A stretch of 64,000 nucleotides of DNA from RGIG2041 sp045537695 (GCA_045537695.1 JAZSQB010000038.1:87615-151614), one strand, 5' to 3'; positions 26,953 to 36,456 are shown, numbered from the stretch's first letter. Numbers and translations are program-made. Notes: generated from the letters alone by a model not told the origin.

Positions 26953-27891
26953 ATGGGTAGCTTTTTAATGGCGGCAGAGGTAATTGGGCCTTTGCTGATT
27001 TTGATGGTTTTGGGCGTTGTGCTTCGCAAAACAAAACTGGTGGACGAAGCGACGTATAAAAAATTAAACACCTTAATTTTTAAGGTGTTTTTGCCGCCGC
27101 TCATTTTTAATAATGTGTATAAATCCGAGGTGACGGATGTTTTTGACGGCAGACTGATTTTATTCAGCGTTATCGGCGTGCTGGCACTGTTTGTCTTGCT
27201 TGTGCTGATTGTACCGCTGTTTGAAAAAAACAATCCGAGCCGAGCCGCGATTATACAGGGCATTTTCCGAAGCAATTTTGTGATTTTCGGCGTACCGCTT
27301 ACGGTTTCGCTTGCAGGTGAAGCAGCCGCAGGCAAGGTGGCGGTTGCTGTAGCTTTTGTGATACCGCTGTTTAATTTTCTGGCGGTAATTGCGCTGGAGA
27401 TTTTCCGTCATGGTAAGCCGGATTTGAAAAAGATTTTAAAGGGCATTGTGATCAATCCGCTCATCATTGCATCCGCACTGGGGTTGTTGTTCTCCTTCTT
27501 CGGTATCAAATTGCCGAAACTTGCGGAAACCGCGGTTTCCGATGTGGCAAAAATTGCGACACCGCTTTCGCTAATCGTACTCGGCGCATCTTTGGACTTT
27601 GCGCTTTTAAAATCCAATTCTTTGCGCGTACTTCTGAGTGTGAGCGCGAGATTGATTTTTGTGCCGCTTGCGGCTTTAACTGTTGCGGCGCTCCTGGGGT
27701 TCCGCGATACGGATATTGCGATTTTAATTGCAGTATTTGCATCGCCGACGGCAGTTTCTTCGTATGCGATGGCACAGCAAATGGATGCTGATGCACCGCT
27801 TGCAGGGCAGATTGTTGCCGTTTCTACCGCCTTTTGTGTATTTACGGTGTTTTTGTTTGTGTTCGGATTGGATTTAATTGGCGTACTTTAA
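26953..27891 (+). CDS. AEC-family (auxin efflux carrier-like) transporter
   Basis: A 312-residue membrane protein with about ten helices in two halves, matching the Mem_trans family (opening LLILMVLGVVLRKTKLVDE; second half with PLSLIVLGASLDF). Members export organic acids such as malate. Its ATG directly follows the gatD stop and is served by GGGGAGG (26938-26944) inside gatD, so it is in the murT-gatD operon, though no functional link is known. Confidence 0.88.
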   Translation: MGSFLMAAEVIGPLLILMVLGVVLRKTKLVDEATYKKLNTLIFKVFLPPLIFNNVYKSEVTDVFDGRLILFSVIGVLALFVLLVLIVPLFEKNNPSRAAIIQGIFRSNFVIFGVPLTVSLAGEAAAGKVAVAVAFVIPLFNFLAVIALEIFRHGKPDLKKILKGIVINPLIIASALGLLFSFFGIKLPKLAETAVSDVAKIATPLSLIVLGASLDFALLKSNSLRVLLSVSARLIFVPLAALTVAALLGFRDTDIAILIAVFASPTAVSSYAMAQQMDADAPLAGQIVAVSTAFCVFTVFLFVFGLDLIGVL

Positions 27892-27896
27892 AATGT

Positions 27897-27928
27897 AAAC
27901 AGCGGCGTACATTGTACGTCGCTGTTTT
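27897..27928. terminator. Terminator after the murT-gatD-AEC operon
   Basis: A 14-bp stem (27897-27910 with 27914-27927, one G-T pair) and a 3-nt loop, followed by T-rich sequence. It also lies 8 bp past the hpf stop on the other strand and may serve both. Confidence 0.85.
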
Positions 27929-27935
27929 ATATTAT

Positions 27936-28463
27936 TTATTTTTCTTGCTCAATCAAAGCGTATTTTCCGTCTTTGCGCTTATACACAATGCTGATGGCAT
28001 TGTCCTCTGCGTTGTCAAATACAAAGAAATTGTGTCCCAAAAGCTCCATTTGCAGGATGGCTTCTTCTGCATGCATTGGCTTGAAGGCAAAGCGTTTTAC
28101 TTTGACAACCTTCAAATCATTTTCCTCGTCAATCGGCGTGACGCCTTCGTACGGTAGGTCAAAAGCACCCTTTTTTAATTTCTTTTCCAGATGCGTTTTA
28201 TGTTTTCGAAGCTGGCGCTCGATGATATCGACAATTTTATCGATGGCCGTGTAAAGGTCTGCGTCGCGCTCCTCTGCGCGGTACATTACACCGTTGTCAT
28301 AGATGGTAGCTTCAATAATCTGGTCATCCTTTACGGTGCGGATAGTTACTTTGACCTCCGGTTCTTCTTTAAAATACTTCTCCAGCTTACCGAGACGCTT
28401 GTAAATGCGTTCTTTCATACCTTCGGTTACATCAATTTTTCTGCCGGTGATTATAAATTTCAT
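27936..28463 (-). CDS. hpf: Long-form ribosome hibernation promoting factor
   Basis: Dimerises 70S ribosomes into inactive 100S particles in stationary phase. The 175-residue product has the N-terminal HPF/RaiA domain (MKFIITGRKIDVTEGMKERI) and the C-terminal dimerisation domain (KVVKVKRFAFKPMHAEEAILQMELLGHNFFVF) that defines the long form. The start at 28463 follows AAGGAG; a longer frame upstream is non-coding leader. The leader contains a small CAAGGAA/TTCCTTG hairpin. Confidence 0.95.
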   Translation of the reverse strand: MKFIITGRKIDVTEGMKERIYKRLGKLEKYFKEEPEVKVTIRTVKDDQIIEATIYDNGVMYRAEERDADLYTAIDKIVDIIERQLRKHKTHLEKKLKKGAFDLPYEGVTPIDEENDLKVVKVKRFAFKPMHAEEAILQMELLGHNFFVFDNAEDNAISIVYKRKDGKYALIEQEK

Positions 28464-28507
28464 ACATATCAACTCCTTACTCAAGGAAAACTTCCTTGTA
28501 TTTATAT

Positions 28508-28533
28508 ATACCACCGTTTTTATTTGTTTAAAC
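28508..28533 (-). promoter_or_regulatory. Possible hpf promoter, sigma-B-like
   Basis: Minus strand GTTTAA (28533-28528), 14 nt, TGGTAT (28513-28508), which resembles the general-stress consensus GTTTAA-N12-14-GGGTAT. The region is AT-rich, so chance is possible. Confidence 0.3.
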
Positions 28534-28561
28534 AAAAAGGACAAGAAAAATTTTCTTGTCC
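28534..28561 (-). terminator. Terminator after the ECF S-component gene
   Basis: GGACAAGAAAA (28539-28549) with TTTTCTTGTCC (28551-28561), followed by five T on the minus strand, 8 bp past the stop. Confidence 0.8.
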
Positions 28562-28569
28562 GGAAAGTT

Positions 28570-29076
28570 TTATTGGAAATAACGGAAAGCTTTTGCTTTG
28601 ACCAAGGCAATTAGCAACAGATAAGCTGCAATGACGCCGAAAACTGCCTGGGACCAGCTGGAAAAAATCATTTGCACAACCGCCAACTCGCGCAAGCCTA
28701 AAATGAAGTAATCAAATACAAAATAACCGAGCATCATTACGACGGCACCGACACTCATACCAAGTATGGTGCGGACGCCGAGCGGCTTTTTCTTGTTGGC
28801 AATCCAAATGACCGCAAGGCACATCAGCGCTTTGATCATTAGCGTTGGCAGTGCATAGATGACATAACCGCTCGTCAGATCTGCAAGCATAGCACCGATA
28901 CCGGCAGCGGCAATGCCGTAGATGCCGCCGGGAAGAAGTGCACATAGGAGAACCAATGCATCGCCTGCGTGCACATAGCCGAGCGGAGCAATCGGGAATT
29001 GTGTGAAGCGTGTTGCGATAAAGACAAGTGCCGTCATAATCGCGGCCATAGCGAGTTTTTTTGTTTGTGTTTTCAT
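28570..29076 (-). CDS. ECF transporter S component, probably for pyridoxine
   Basis: A 168-residue membrane protein with five or six helices and the ECF S-component look: LAMAAIMTALVFIATRF, then PLGYVHAGDALVLLCALLPGG and a basic loop. It gives substrate specificity to an energy-coupling module (EcfA1A2T) encoded elsewhere. Start 29076 follows AAGGAG. It lies 13 bp after a pyridoxal-kinase gene in the same direction, which matches the predicted vitamin B6 transporters of the PdxU kind. The substrate is inferred from this neighbour only. Confidence 0.8.
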   Translation of the reverse strand: MKTQTKKLAMAAIMTALVFIATRFTQFPIAPLGYVHAGDALVLLCALLPGGIYGIAAAGIGAMLADLTSGYVIYALPTLMIKALMCLAVIWIANKKKPLGVRTILGMSVGAVVMMLGYFVFDYFILGLRELAVVQMIFSSWSQAVFGVIAAYLLLIALVKAKAFRYFQ

Positions 29077-29089
29077 TGTTTTCTCTCCT

Positions 29090-29956
29090 TTATAATGGTT
29101 TGCATGCGGCAAGGGTTGGCGTGGAAGAGAGTGTGTGCAGAAATTTTTCCAATAGCACACCGTCACGCGGAAGCGTGCCTGCCGCATATGTGGCACGGAT
29201 GCAGGTGGAAACAAAATCCACCGCACGCGTAATTGCCATATTTACATTGTTGTTTTGTAAAAGCGCACCGGTTAAAACGCTGGCGAAGGTATCGCCCGTG
29301 CCCGGATATTCTGCCGGGATATATTCGCAGGCGAGCTGCCAGAAACAGTTGGTGGACTTTTCGTATGCAATAACGCTACTTTTGCTATTTTTGAGCGGCG
29401 CGCTGGTGATAATCACGGTTTCGGGGCCGAGGTCTGCCAGTGCCAAAAGCCATTCGCGCGCTTCGTCAGCCTCCAGTGTTTCAGGGAGGGGGCGCTCTAA
29501 CAGAAAAGCGGCTTCCGTAATATTCGGCGTAATGGTATGCGCTTTTGCGACCAATCTGCGCATATGCGGCACAAAATCCATTTGGAAGGTGGAATAGAGT
29601 GCGCCGTCATCTGCAAATGCCGGATCTACGACGACGAGGGGACTGCCGTCTTTGAAAGCATCAATCATATCCGAGATGATATCGACCTGTTTTGCAGAAC
29701 CGAGAAAGCCGGAATAAATGCAGTCAAAATCAATCGGCAGACTGCGCCAGTGCTGATAATATGCCTCCATTGTATCGGTTAAATCCACGAAGGTATAACC
29801 GTCAAAGCCGCCGGTGTGTGTTGACAGCACGGCTGTCGGTATCGGACAGACCTGCATACCCATAGAGGATAAAATGGGTATCACAACGGAAAGCGAACAT
29901 CTGCCGTAGCCGGACAAGTCGTGTGCCGCTGCGATTTTTGGGATTTTACAGTCCAT
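29090..29956 (-). CDS. Pyridoxal/pyridoxamine kinase (PdxK/PdxY type)
   Basis: Phosphorylates B6 vitamers with ATP. Ribokinase-like fold, 288 residues: AAHDLSGYGRCSLSVVIPIL at the N-terminus, PTAVLSTHTGGF in the substrate site, and the anion-hole motif GTGDTFAS with the catalytic Asp. The start is ATG 29956, 7 nt after GGGGAGG; a GTG six bases earlier is in frame but too close to that site. It pairs with the S component downstream, giving import plus trapping of B6. Confidence 0.9.
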   Translation of the reverse strand: MDCKIPKIAAAHDLSGYGRCSLSVVIPILSSMGMQVCPIPTAVLSTHTGGFDGYTFVDLTDTMEAYYQHWRSLPIDFDCIYSGFLGSAKQVDIISDMIDAFKDGSPLVVVDPAFADDGALYSTFQMDFVPHMRRLVAKAHTITPNITEAAFLLERPLPETLEADEAREWLLALADLGPETVIITSAPLKNSKSSVIAYEKSTNCFWQLACEYIPAEYPGTGDTFASVLTGALLQNNNVNMAITRAVDFVSTCIRATYAAGTLPRDGVLLEKFLHTLSSTPTLAACKPL

Positions 29957-29990
29957 AAACACACCTCCCCTTTACTGAAATTACCATTTT

Positions 29991-30019
29991 ATTATACTAC
30001 AAAAATACGAGGAGCGCAA
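29991..30019 (-). promoter_or_regulatory. Promoter of the B6 kinase-transporter pair
   Basis: Minus strand TTGCGC (30019-30014), 17 nt, TATAAT (29996-29991). Confidence 0.7.
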
Positions 30020-30056
30020 GAGTAGAAAAAAATTTGGAATAATCGCAAAAAAGGGG

Positions 30057-30085
30057 TGGAAATTCGGCTGAAAAAGTTGTATAAT
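30057..30085 (+). promoter_or_regulatory. cdaA promoter
   Basis: TGGAAA (30057-30062), 17 nt, TATAAT (30080-30085), in the divergent region shared with the B6 pair. Confidence 0.55.
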
Positions 30086-30123
30086 AAAAATAAATATAAA
30101 CATACAAGGGAGGTTTGCCGGCT

Positions 30124-30966
30124 ATGGTTGAAATTACGGAAAAAATCGGACAGTTTTTATCGACAATTAAACTGTCGGATTTGATAGATATTGCAATTGT
30201 TGCGGTTATTGTGTATTGGGCAATCCGACTGATTCGAGAAACACGTGCAGCGCAGCTTGTCAAGGGTATTTTGGTATTGGTTGCGCTGTTTCAGGTCAGC
30301 TCCTGGCTTGGCTTTAATACGCTGCAATACATACTGCAAAATACCCTGCAGCTTGGCTTTATTGCGCTGTTGATTGTGTTTCAGCCGGAGCTTCGCCGTG
30401 CGCTGGAGCAAATCGGTCACGGTGCGTGGGGGCGAATTTTTGGTTTTACCAACCGTCAAAACAGCGGGGTGGAAGAGCTCGCTGAACAAATCAGTCTGGC
30501 GGCAGACAGCTTGTCTAAAAATAAAATTGGTGCATTGATGTGTATTGAGCGTATTACAAAGCTTGGCGATATTGCTGCCGGCGGCACGCCGCTTTCAGCG
30601 ATGGTGACGGCGGAGCTGCTAGTGAATATTTTTGTGCCGAATACGCCGCTGCACGACGGTGCAGTCATTATCGGAGATAACAAAATTCTTGCGGCGGCTT
30701 GTGTATTGCCGCTGACTGCAAAAAACGATTTGTCCAAGGAATTGGGCACACGTCACCGTGCTGCCATCGGTCTTTCGGAAAACTCCGATGCCGTTGTGGT
30801 GGTTGTCAGCGAGGAAACCGGAAAAATTTCCATTGCGTTAAACGGTGACTTAACAAGAAATCTGACAAAAGAGACCCTGCGTCGTGCCATTGTGAAATCT
30901 TTGGATACGCAGCAGCCGGTTGCGAAAGCGCGAAAGCTGCTTTTCTGGAAGGAGGATAAAAAATGA
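30124..30966 (+). CDS. cdaA: Membrane diadenylate cyclase CdaA
   Basis: Condenses two ATP into cyclic di-AMP, which controls potassium and osmolyte uptake and wall homeostasis. Three N-terminal membrane helices (about 15-90) are followed by the DAC domain with the metal-binding LHDGAVII (near 176) and the nucleotide motif GTRHRAA (near 209). Start is ATG 30124; the in-frame TTG at 30115 is only 1 nt from the GGGAGG site. Its 3' end overlaps cdaR by ATGA. Confidence 0.95.
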   Translation: MVEITEKIGQFLSTIKLSDLIDIAIVAVIVYWAIRLIRETRAAQLVKGILVLVALFQVSSWLGFNTLQYILQNTLQLGFIALLIVFQPELRRALEQIGHGAWGRIFGFTNRQNSGVEELAEQISLAADSLSKNKIGALMCIERITKLGDIAAGGTPLSAMVTAELLVNIFVPNTPLHDGAVIIGDNKILAAACVLPLTAKNDLSKELGTRHRAAIGLSENSDAVVVVVSEETGKISIALNGDLTRNLTKETLRRAIVKSLDTQQPVAKARKLLFWKEDKK

Positions 30967-31907
30967 AAAAGTTTTTAACCTCTGATACTGCGATAAAAAT
31001 TTATTCTGTTTTGATTGCGATGCTTTTGTGGGGCTTTGTGTCCATCAATCAAAATCCGACCATTACCAAAACGGTGACCGACATCAACGTGTTTTGCAGT
31101 AATACAGATGCTTTGGAGCAGTCGGGGCTGGCGATTTTGCAGGATGAGAATTTGAAGGCAACGGTAGAAGTGCGCGGCAAACGCATGTCGATTGCGAAGG
31201 CGGACAAAGCGAGCGTAAGCGCTTCGTTTACCATTCCGGAGCTAAAGGAAGGCACTTATGAAGTGCCGATTGATATTAAATTGCCGACCAATGAAATTTA
31301 TCTTTCGGATAAAAGCCCGTATACCTCGATGGTGACAGTCGAGAAACGAGTGGAAGCACCATTCCAGGTAGATGTATTGATTAATGGTACAAGTGCAGAA
31401 GAGCGTTCAAAGCTGAAAACAATTTTGTCAGCAAACGAAGTGGTGCTTTCAGGTCCGGTTTCTGTAATTGAGACGGTAGAGAGCGTTAGCGTAACAGTGA
31501 ATAAATCGGATGTAGACCGTACGGTGAAGGCGGATTTGGTTATTTTGGACAAGGAAGGCAACGATATCAGTGATGACATCAACATTCAGAAGTCTTCGTC
31601 CTCCGTCGGGGTAACGCTTTTGCGTATCATCAGCGCAAAAACGGCGATTACGCCGACGCTGAGTGGTGAGGTTGCAAAGGGGTATACTATTGGTAAAATT
31701 TCTGCGATGCCGGACAGTGTGCTTTTGGGCACAGTGGAAAAGAGTGATACTTGGCTGCAGGCGGTGGGAACGGAGCCGATTCAGGTGGACGGACTTTCGG
31801 AGAGTTTTACGACAAAAGTGAAGCTGATTGTGCCGCAAGGATATGAATTGATGGAAAGCGTGACAGGGGTCACGGTGACAGTGAAAATTGTGCCGATAGG
31901 AGACTAA
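30963..31907 (+). CDS. cdaR: CdaA regulatory protein CdaR (YbbR domains)
   Basis: Membrane-anchored extracellular modulator of CdaA. One N-terminal membrane helix (IYSVLIAMLLWGFVSI) precedes about three YbbR repeats, recognisable by the recurring VEVRG, VVLSGP and VLLGT strands. At 314 residues it has fewer repeats than the B. subtilis protein. The usual third gene glmM is missing; a terminator and polC follow. Confidence 0.88.
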   Translation: MKKFLTSDTAIKIYSVLIAMLLWGFVSINQNPTITKTVTDINVFCSNTDALEQSGLAILQDENLKATVEVRGKRMSIAKADKASVSASFTIPELKEGTYEVPIDIKLPTNEIYLSDKSPYTSMVTVEKRVEAPFQVDVLINGTSAEERSKLKTILSANEVVLSGPVSVIETVESVSVTVNKSDVDRTVKADLVILDKEGNDISDDINIQKSSSSVGVTLLRIISAKTAITPTLSGEVAKGYTIGKISAMPDSVLLGTVEKSDTWLQAVGTEPIQVDGLSESFTTKVKLIVPQGYELMESVTGVTVTVKIVPIGD

Positions 31908-31913
31908 GGGTAT

Positions 31914-31945
31914 AAAGGGGCGCGTTGGCGCGCCTCTTTATATAT
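31914..31945 (+). terminator. Terminator after cdaR
   Basis: GGCGCG (31919-31924) with CGCGCC (31929-31934), extended by AAAG/CTTT with one G-T pair, then T-rich sequence. Confidence 0.8.
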
Positions 31946-31968
31946 ATAAACAGGTCGTAGGAGTAGGT

Positions 31969-34900
31969 ATGACGAAAATCAGAGAAATTTTTCCGGATGC
32001 GCCGGAGAATATTTTAGAAATTGAAATTGAAAAAATCAATATTAATAAAGCGACGCGCGTCATGGATATTCTGCTTGCCGGCGCCGGAAATGCACAGTCG
32101 GAAACGGCAATTTTGATTGCGGAGAGTTTTAAACAAAAGTTTAAGCTCAGCGATGCGTTGGTGCGTTATATGGAAGCGGAGCTGTCTGAGGCGGAATTGC
32201 GCACAAAGCAGATGGAAGAGGAAATTATCAAGAAATTCGAAAGTCAGCGCAAAAACATCGGACCGAGCGAAATCATCCTGGGCAAGAAAATCAAAGGGGA
32301 ACTGACGGAAATTGAGGATATCACGCCGGAGCTCGGCAGAGTGCGTACAAGCGGTGTGATTTTTGATGTGGAATACAAGCAGCGCCGCGACGGTGCGTGG
32401 GTTGTGACGGCGGATTTTACGAACAAGAAAAGCTCGATGACATTGAAGTTTTTCTGCGATGTGCCGATGCGCGGTGACCGTGCGGCAGGCGGCTTTTCCA
32501 AGCCGACGGCAGCGAAGGATAAAATAGAAGCACGCCTGAAAAAGGGTGTTAAAATTGTTGTCAGCGCAGATATTGTATACGACAAGTATATGGGCGATTA
32601 TGTTTTGTTTGCCAACGATATTAATGAGCTACCGAACGATGAGGCAGTCAAAACCGATGACGAGCCACAAAAGAGAGTAGAACTGCACGTACATACGCAG
32701 ATGTCTGCGATGGATGGTGTCTCCTCGGCGACGGATTTAATTTCCCGTGCGGCGAAGTGGGGGCATAAGGCCATTGCCATTACAGACCACGGCGTGGTGC
32801 AGGCTTTTCCGGAAGCGGCGAAGGCGGCAAAGAAAAATGGTATCAAAGTTATTTACGGCGTGGAAGGCTATGTGGTAGATGACAGCCAGACGATTGTTTA
32901 CGGCAATACGGATTGCAGTTTAAAAGACAGCTTTGTCGTGTTTGATCTGGAGACGACGGGGCTTTCGGCAGACAAATGTTATATTACGGAAATCGGTGCG
33001 ATTAAGGTGGTAAACGGCGAGGTTTACGATTCTTTTTCCACCTTTGTGCATCCGCCGGTGAGCATTCCGCAAAAGATTGTGGAGCTGACAGGTATTACGG
33101 ATGCGATGGTGGCAGACGCACCGGAAGAGGAAGAAGCGGTTTCCAAGTTTATGGAATTTTGCAAGGGCAGCGTGCTTGTGGCGCACAATGCCAATTTTGA
33201 CACGGGCTTTATCCGCGCCGCGCTTGCGCGTATGGGGCAAGATTTTGTGCACCCCTATATCGACACGGTCGAGCTTTCGCGTAAGCTTTTAACAGAGCTC
33301 AAGAGCTTTAAATTAAATATTATTGCAAAGCATTTGAAGATTAAACTGGAAAACCATCACCGTGCGGTGGATGATGCGCTTGCAACAGCGCATATCTTTA
33401 TCCACCTTTTGGGGATGCTGAAAAAGCGCGGCGTGGAAAACGTCAGCGAAATTAATTCGGCATTCGGCGATGAGATTGATGTGCGCGGTACAGCGTCACA
33501 CCATATTATCGTGCTCGCGAAGAACTATGTTGGCTTAGAGAACTTGTACCGGCTGATTTCTGCGTCTAATCTGGATTATTTTTACCGTACGCCGCGTATG
33601 CCGAAGAGTATTATCAATAAATACCGCGAAGGCTTGATTGTCGGCTCTGCCTGCGAAGCGGGTGAGCTGTACCAGGCGGTGTTTGGTGGTAAGAGTGAAT
33701 CGGTGATTGAGTCGATTGCAAGCTTTTACGACTATTATGAGGTGCAACCGCTCGGAAATAACAACTTTATGCTCAGAAACGGTTCGGTAAATTCCATTGA
33801 GGAGTTGCAGGATGTCAATAAAAAGATTATTGCTCTGGCGGAAAAGCATGGTAAGCCCGTTGTTGCCACGGGTGACGTGCATTTCTTAGATCCGGATGAC
33901 GAGGTGTACCGTCGTGTGTTGATGGCAGGTAAGGGCTTTGATGATGCAGATGAGCAAGCACCGCTTTATTTGCGTACCACGCGTGAAATGCTGGATGAGT
34001 TTTCGTATCTGGATGAAGAAACTACTTATCGCGTAGTGGTGGAGAATCCAAACAAGATTGCCGATATGGTCGAGGTTTTGGAGCCGGTCAAGGACGGTAC
34101 CTATCCGCCGAGCATTGAGGGTGCGGAGGAAGATATTGTCCGCATGAGCTATGAAAAGGCGAAGGAGATTTACGGCGACCCGTTGCCGGAACTGGTAGAG
34201 GAGCGTATCAAAAAGGAACTGCATTCCATTGTAACCTACGGTTTTTCCGTTATGTATATGATTGCGCACAAGCTGGTTAAAAAGTCCAATTCGGACGGCT
34301 ATCTGGTAGGCTCGCGAGGTTCCGTCGGCTCGTCGCTGATTGCGTTTTTGACGGGCATCACAGAGGTAAATGCACTGCCGGCGCACTATATCTGCCCGAA
34401 GTGTAAGCACAGTGAATTCAGCGGAGACGGCTCGGGTATTTCCGGTTGTGACCTGCCGGACAAATACTGTCCAGAATGCGGCGAATTATATGCAAAGGAC
34501 GGACACGATATTCCGTTTGAAACCTTCCTCGGTTTTAAGGGCGATAAGGCGCCGGATATCGACCTAAACTTCTCCGGTGAGTATCAGAGTGTTGCGCATA
34601 AATATACGGAAGAACTTTTTGGTGAGGGTTACGTATTCAGAGCGGGTACGATTGGTACAATCGCTGACAAAACGGCGTTTGGTTATGTGAAAAAATATTT
34701 TGAGGAGCGCTCAAAAGTGGTACACAGTGCGGAAATCAAGCGTATTACGCTTGGTTGTACGGGCGTCAAGCGTACTACGGGTCAGCATCCTGGCGGCGTT
34801 ATCGTTTGCCCAAAGAATCTGGATATACATATGTTTACGCCGGTACAGCATCCGGCGGATGACCCGAACAGTGATATTGTAACGACGCACTTCGATTATC

Positions 34901-35982
34901 ACTCTATCCATGATAATCTGTTAAAGCTCGATATTCTCGGGCACGATGATCCGACGGTGATCCGTATGCTGGAGGATTTGACGGGCAAGGATGCCAAGAC
35001 CATCCCGCTCGATGATAAGGAAACCTTAAGCTTGTTTGGCAGCACAGAAGCGCTCGGCGTTACACCGGAGGATATTGGTTCTACGGTCGGTACCTTCGGC
35101 GTGCCGGAATTTGGTACAGCGTTTGTGCGCCAGATGCTTGTGGATACAGAGCCGACTATGTTTTCGGAGCTTCTTCGAATTTCCGGTCTGTCGCACGGTA
35201 CGGACGTGTGGCTCAATAACGCCCAGGATTATATCCGGGAAGGTACGATTACCTTAAAAGAGGCGATTTGTACTCGTGACGATATTATGATTTATCTGAT
35301 TCATATGGGCTTGCCGCCGCAGGATGCGTTTACCATCATGGAGAAGGTGCGAAAGGGTAAAGGACTGACGGCGGACGATGAAGCCCTGATGCGTGAAAAC
35401 AATGTGCCGGAATGGTACATAGAATCTTGTAACAAGATTAAGTATATGTTCCCTAAAGCGCATGCGGCAGCCTACGTTATGATGGCATTCCGTATTGCGT
35501 GGTTTAAGGTACACCTGCCGGTAGAATACTACTGTGCGTATTTTTCTATTCGTGCACTCGGTGCGTTTGATGCGGAAATGATGTGCAACGGCGCGGAAAA
35601 CTTGCGCGAAGCGATGAAAAATATTGAAGCGATGGAAAAACCGTCGCAGAAGGAATCGGATTTGTACACCACCATGGAATTGGTGCGCGAAATGTATGCG
35701 CGTGGCTTTAGGTTCTTGCCGATTGATTTGTATAAATCGGACGCAAAGAACTTCCTGCCGATGACAAGCGAAGGGGCGATTTTGCCGCCGCTGTCGAGCT
35801 TGCCGGGCATCAGTATCGCGATTGCTGAATCCATTGCCGAGGCGCGTGCACAGGGTGAATTTACCTCTATTGAGGATTTTGCAACGCGCACAAAGGTGCC
35901 GAAGACAGCGGTGGAAACACTGGAGCGCAACGGTTGCTTCAAGGGCATGAAGGAAAGCAGTCAGTTGACCTTTGATTTTTAA
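31969..35982 (+). CDS. polC: DNA polymerase III PolC-type alpha subunit
   Basis: Replicative polymerase of Firmicutes with built-in proofreading. Order of domains: N-terminal region and OB fold (to about 225), first PHP part (ELHVHTQMSAMDGV near 238), exonuclease with all three motifs (FDLETTG near 323, HNANFDTGF, HHRAVDDALATAHI), second PHP part, zinc site (CPKCKH...CPECGE near 808), and the catalytic palm with PDIDLNFSGEYQ near 861. At 1337 residues it is somewhat shorter than the roughly 1440 of B. subtilis, mostly at the N-terminus. It follows cdaAR after a terminator. Confidence 0.97.
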   Translation: MTKIREIFPDAPENILEIEIEKININKATRVMDILLAGAGNAQSETAILIAESFKQKFKLSDALVRYMEAELSEAELRTKQMEEEIIKKFESQRKNIGPSEIILGKKIKGELTEIEDITPELGRVRTSGVIFDVEYKQRRDGAWVVTADFTNKKSSMTLKFFCDVPMRGDRAAGGFSKPTAAKDKIEARLKKGVKIVVSADIVYDKYMGDYVLFANDINELPNDEAVKTDDEPQKRVELHVHTQMSAMDGVSSATDLISRAAKWGHKAIAITDHGVVQAFPEAAKAAKKNGIKVIYGVEGYVVDDSQTIVYGNTDCSLKDSFVVFDLETTGLSADKCYITEIGAIKVVNGEVYDSFSTFVHPPVSIPQKIVELTGITDAMVADAPEEEEAVSKFMEFCKGSVLVAHNANFDTGFIRAALARMGQDFVHPYIDTVELSRKLLTELKSFKLNIIAKHLKIKLENHHRAVDDALATAHIFIHLLGMLKKRGVENVSEINSAFGDEIDVRGTASHHIIVLAKNYVGLENLYRLISASNLDYFYRTPRMPKSIINKYREGLIVGSACEAGELYQAVFGGKSESVIESIASFYDYYEVQPLGNNNFMLRNGSVNSIEELQDVNKKIIALAEKHGKPVVATGDVHFLDPDDEVYRRVLMAGKGFDDADEQAPLYLRTTREMLDEFSYLDEETTYRVVVENPNKIADMVEVLEPVKDGTYPPSIEGAEEDIVRMSYEKAKEIYGDPLPELVEERIKKELHSIVTYGFSVMYMIAHKLVKKSNSDGYLVGSRGSVGSSLIAFLTGITEVNALPAHYICPKCKHSEFSGDGSGISGCDLPDKYCPECGELYAKDGHDIPFETFLGFKGDKAPDIDLNFSGEYQSVAHKYTEELFGEGYVFRAGTIGTIADKTAFGYVKKYFEERSKVVHSAEIKRITLGCTGVKRTTGQHPGGVIVCPKNLDIHMFTPVQHPADDPNSDIVTTHFDYHSIHDNLLKLDILGHDDPTVIRMLEDLTGKDAKTIPLDDKETLSLFGSTEALGVTPEDIGSTVGTFGVPEFGTAFVRQMLVDTEPTMFSELLRISGLSHGTDVWLNNAQDYIREGTITLKEAICTRDDIMIYLIHMGLPPQDAFTIMEKVRKGKGLTADDEALMRENNVPEWYIESCNKIKYMFPKAHAAAYVMMAFRIAWFKVHLPVEYYCAYFSIRALGAFDAEMMCNGAENLREAMKNIEAMEKPSQKESDLYTTMELVREMYARGFRFLPIDLYKSDAKNFLPMTSEGAILPPLSSLPGISIAIAESIAEARAQGEFTSIEDFATRTKVPKTAVETLERNGCFKGMKESSQLTFDF

Positions 35983-35997
35983 CTTGGATGTGAAAAA

Positions 35998-36456
35998 ATG
36001 ACAAAAATTATGTTTGTTTGCTTGGGAAATATCTGCCGAAGTCCAATGGCGGAGTTTCTGATGCGCGATTACGTGGAAAAGTTGGGGCGTAGTGATGAAT
36101 TTGAGATTGCTTCTGCAGCAACAAGCACTTGGGAGCTTGGCAATCCGGTGCATCGCGGTACGCGCGAGGTTTTGTATGCGCAGGGAATTGACCCTTCCGA
36201 AAAGCGCGCTGTGCGTTTAACTAAGTATGACTGCCGTGACTATGATTATATCATCGGTATGGAAATGATGAATGTAAAAGACATTCTGCGCATTGCGGAC
36301 AATGCAGATGCGCACAAGGTGTGCCGCCTGCTGGATTTTACGGATGCACCTGCAGATATTGATGACCCGTGGTATCATGGTAATTTTGAGCAGACCTACC
36401 GTGAGATACAAAAAGGGATTGTGGGATTGCTTGCGCATATGGATGAAAAGAAGTAA
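35998..36456 (+). CDS. Low-molecular-weight protein-tyrosine phosphatase
   Basis: Cytosolic phosphatase with the P-loop C8-LGNIC-R14-S near the N-terminus and the general acid Asp in DDPWYHGNF near residue 121. It is 152 residues, as usual. Bacterial members often act on tyrosine kinases of polysaccharide export or on arginine phosphate; the sequence does not decide. It begins 15 bp after polC and may be co-transcribed with it; galE follows with its own promoter. Confidence 0.9.
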   Translation: MTKIMFVCLGNICRSPMAEFLMRDYVEKLGRSDEFEIASAATSTWELGNPVHRGTREVLYAQGIDPSEKRAVRLTKYDCRDYDYIIGMEMMNVKDILRIADNADAHKVCRLLDFTDAPADIDDPWYHGNFEQTYREIQKGIVGLLAHMDEKK

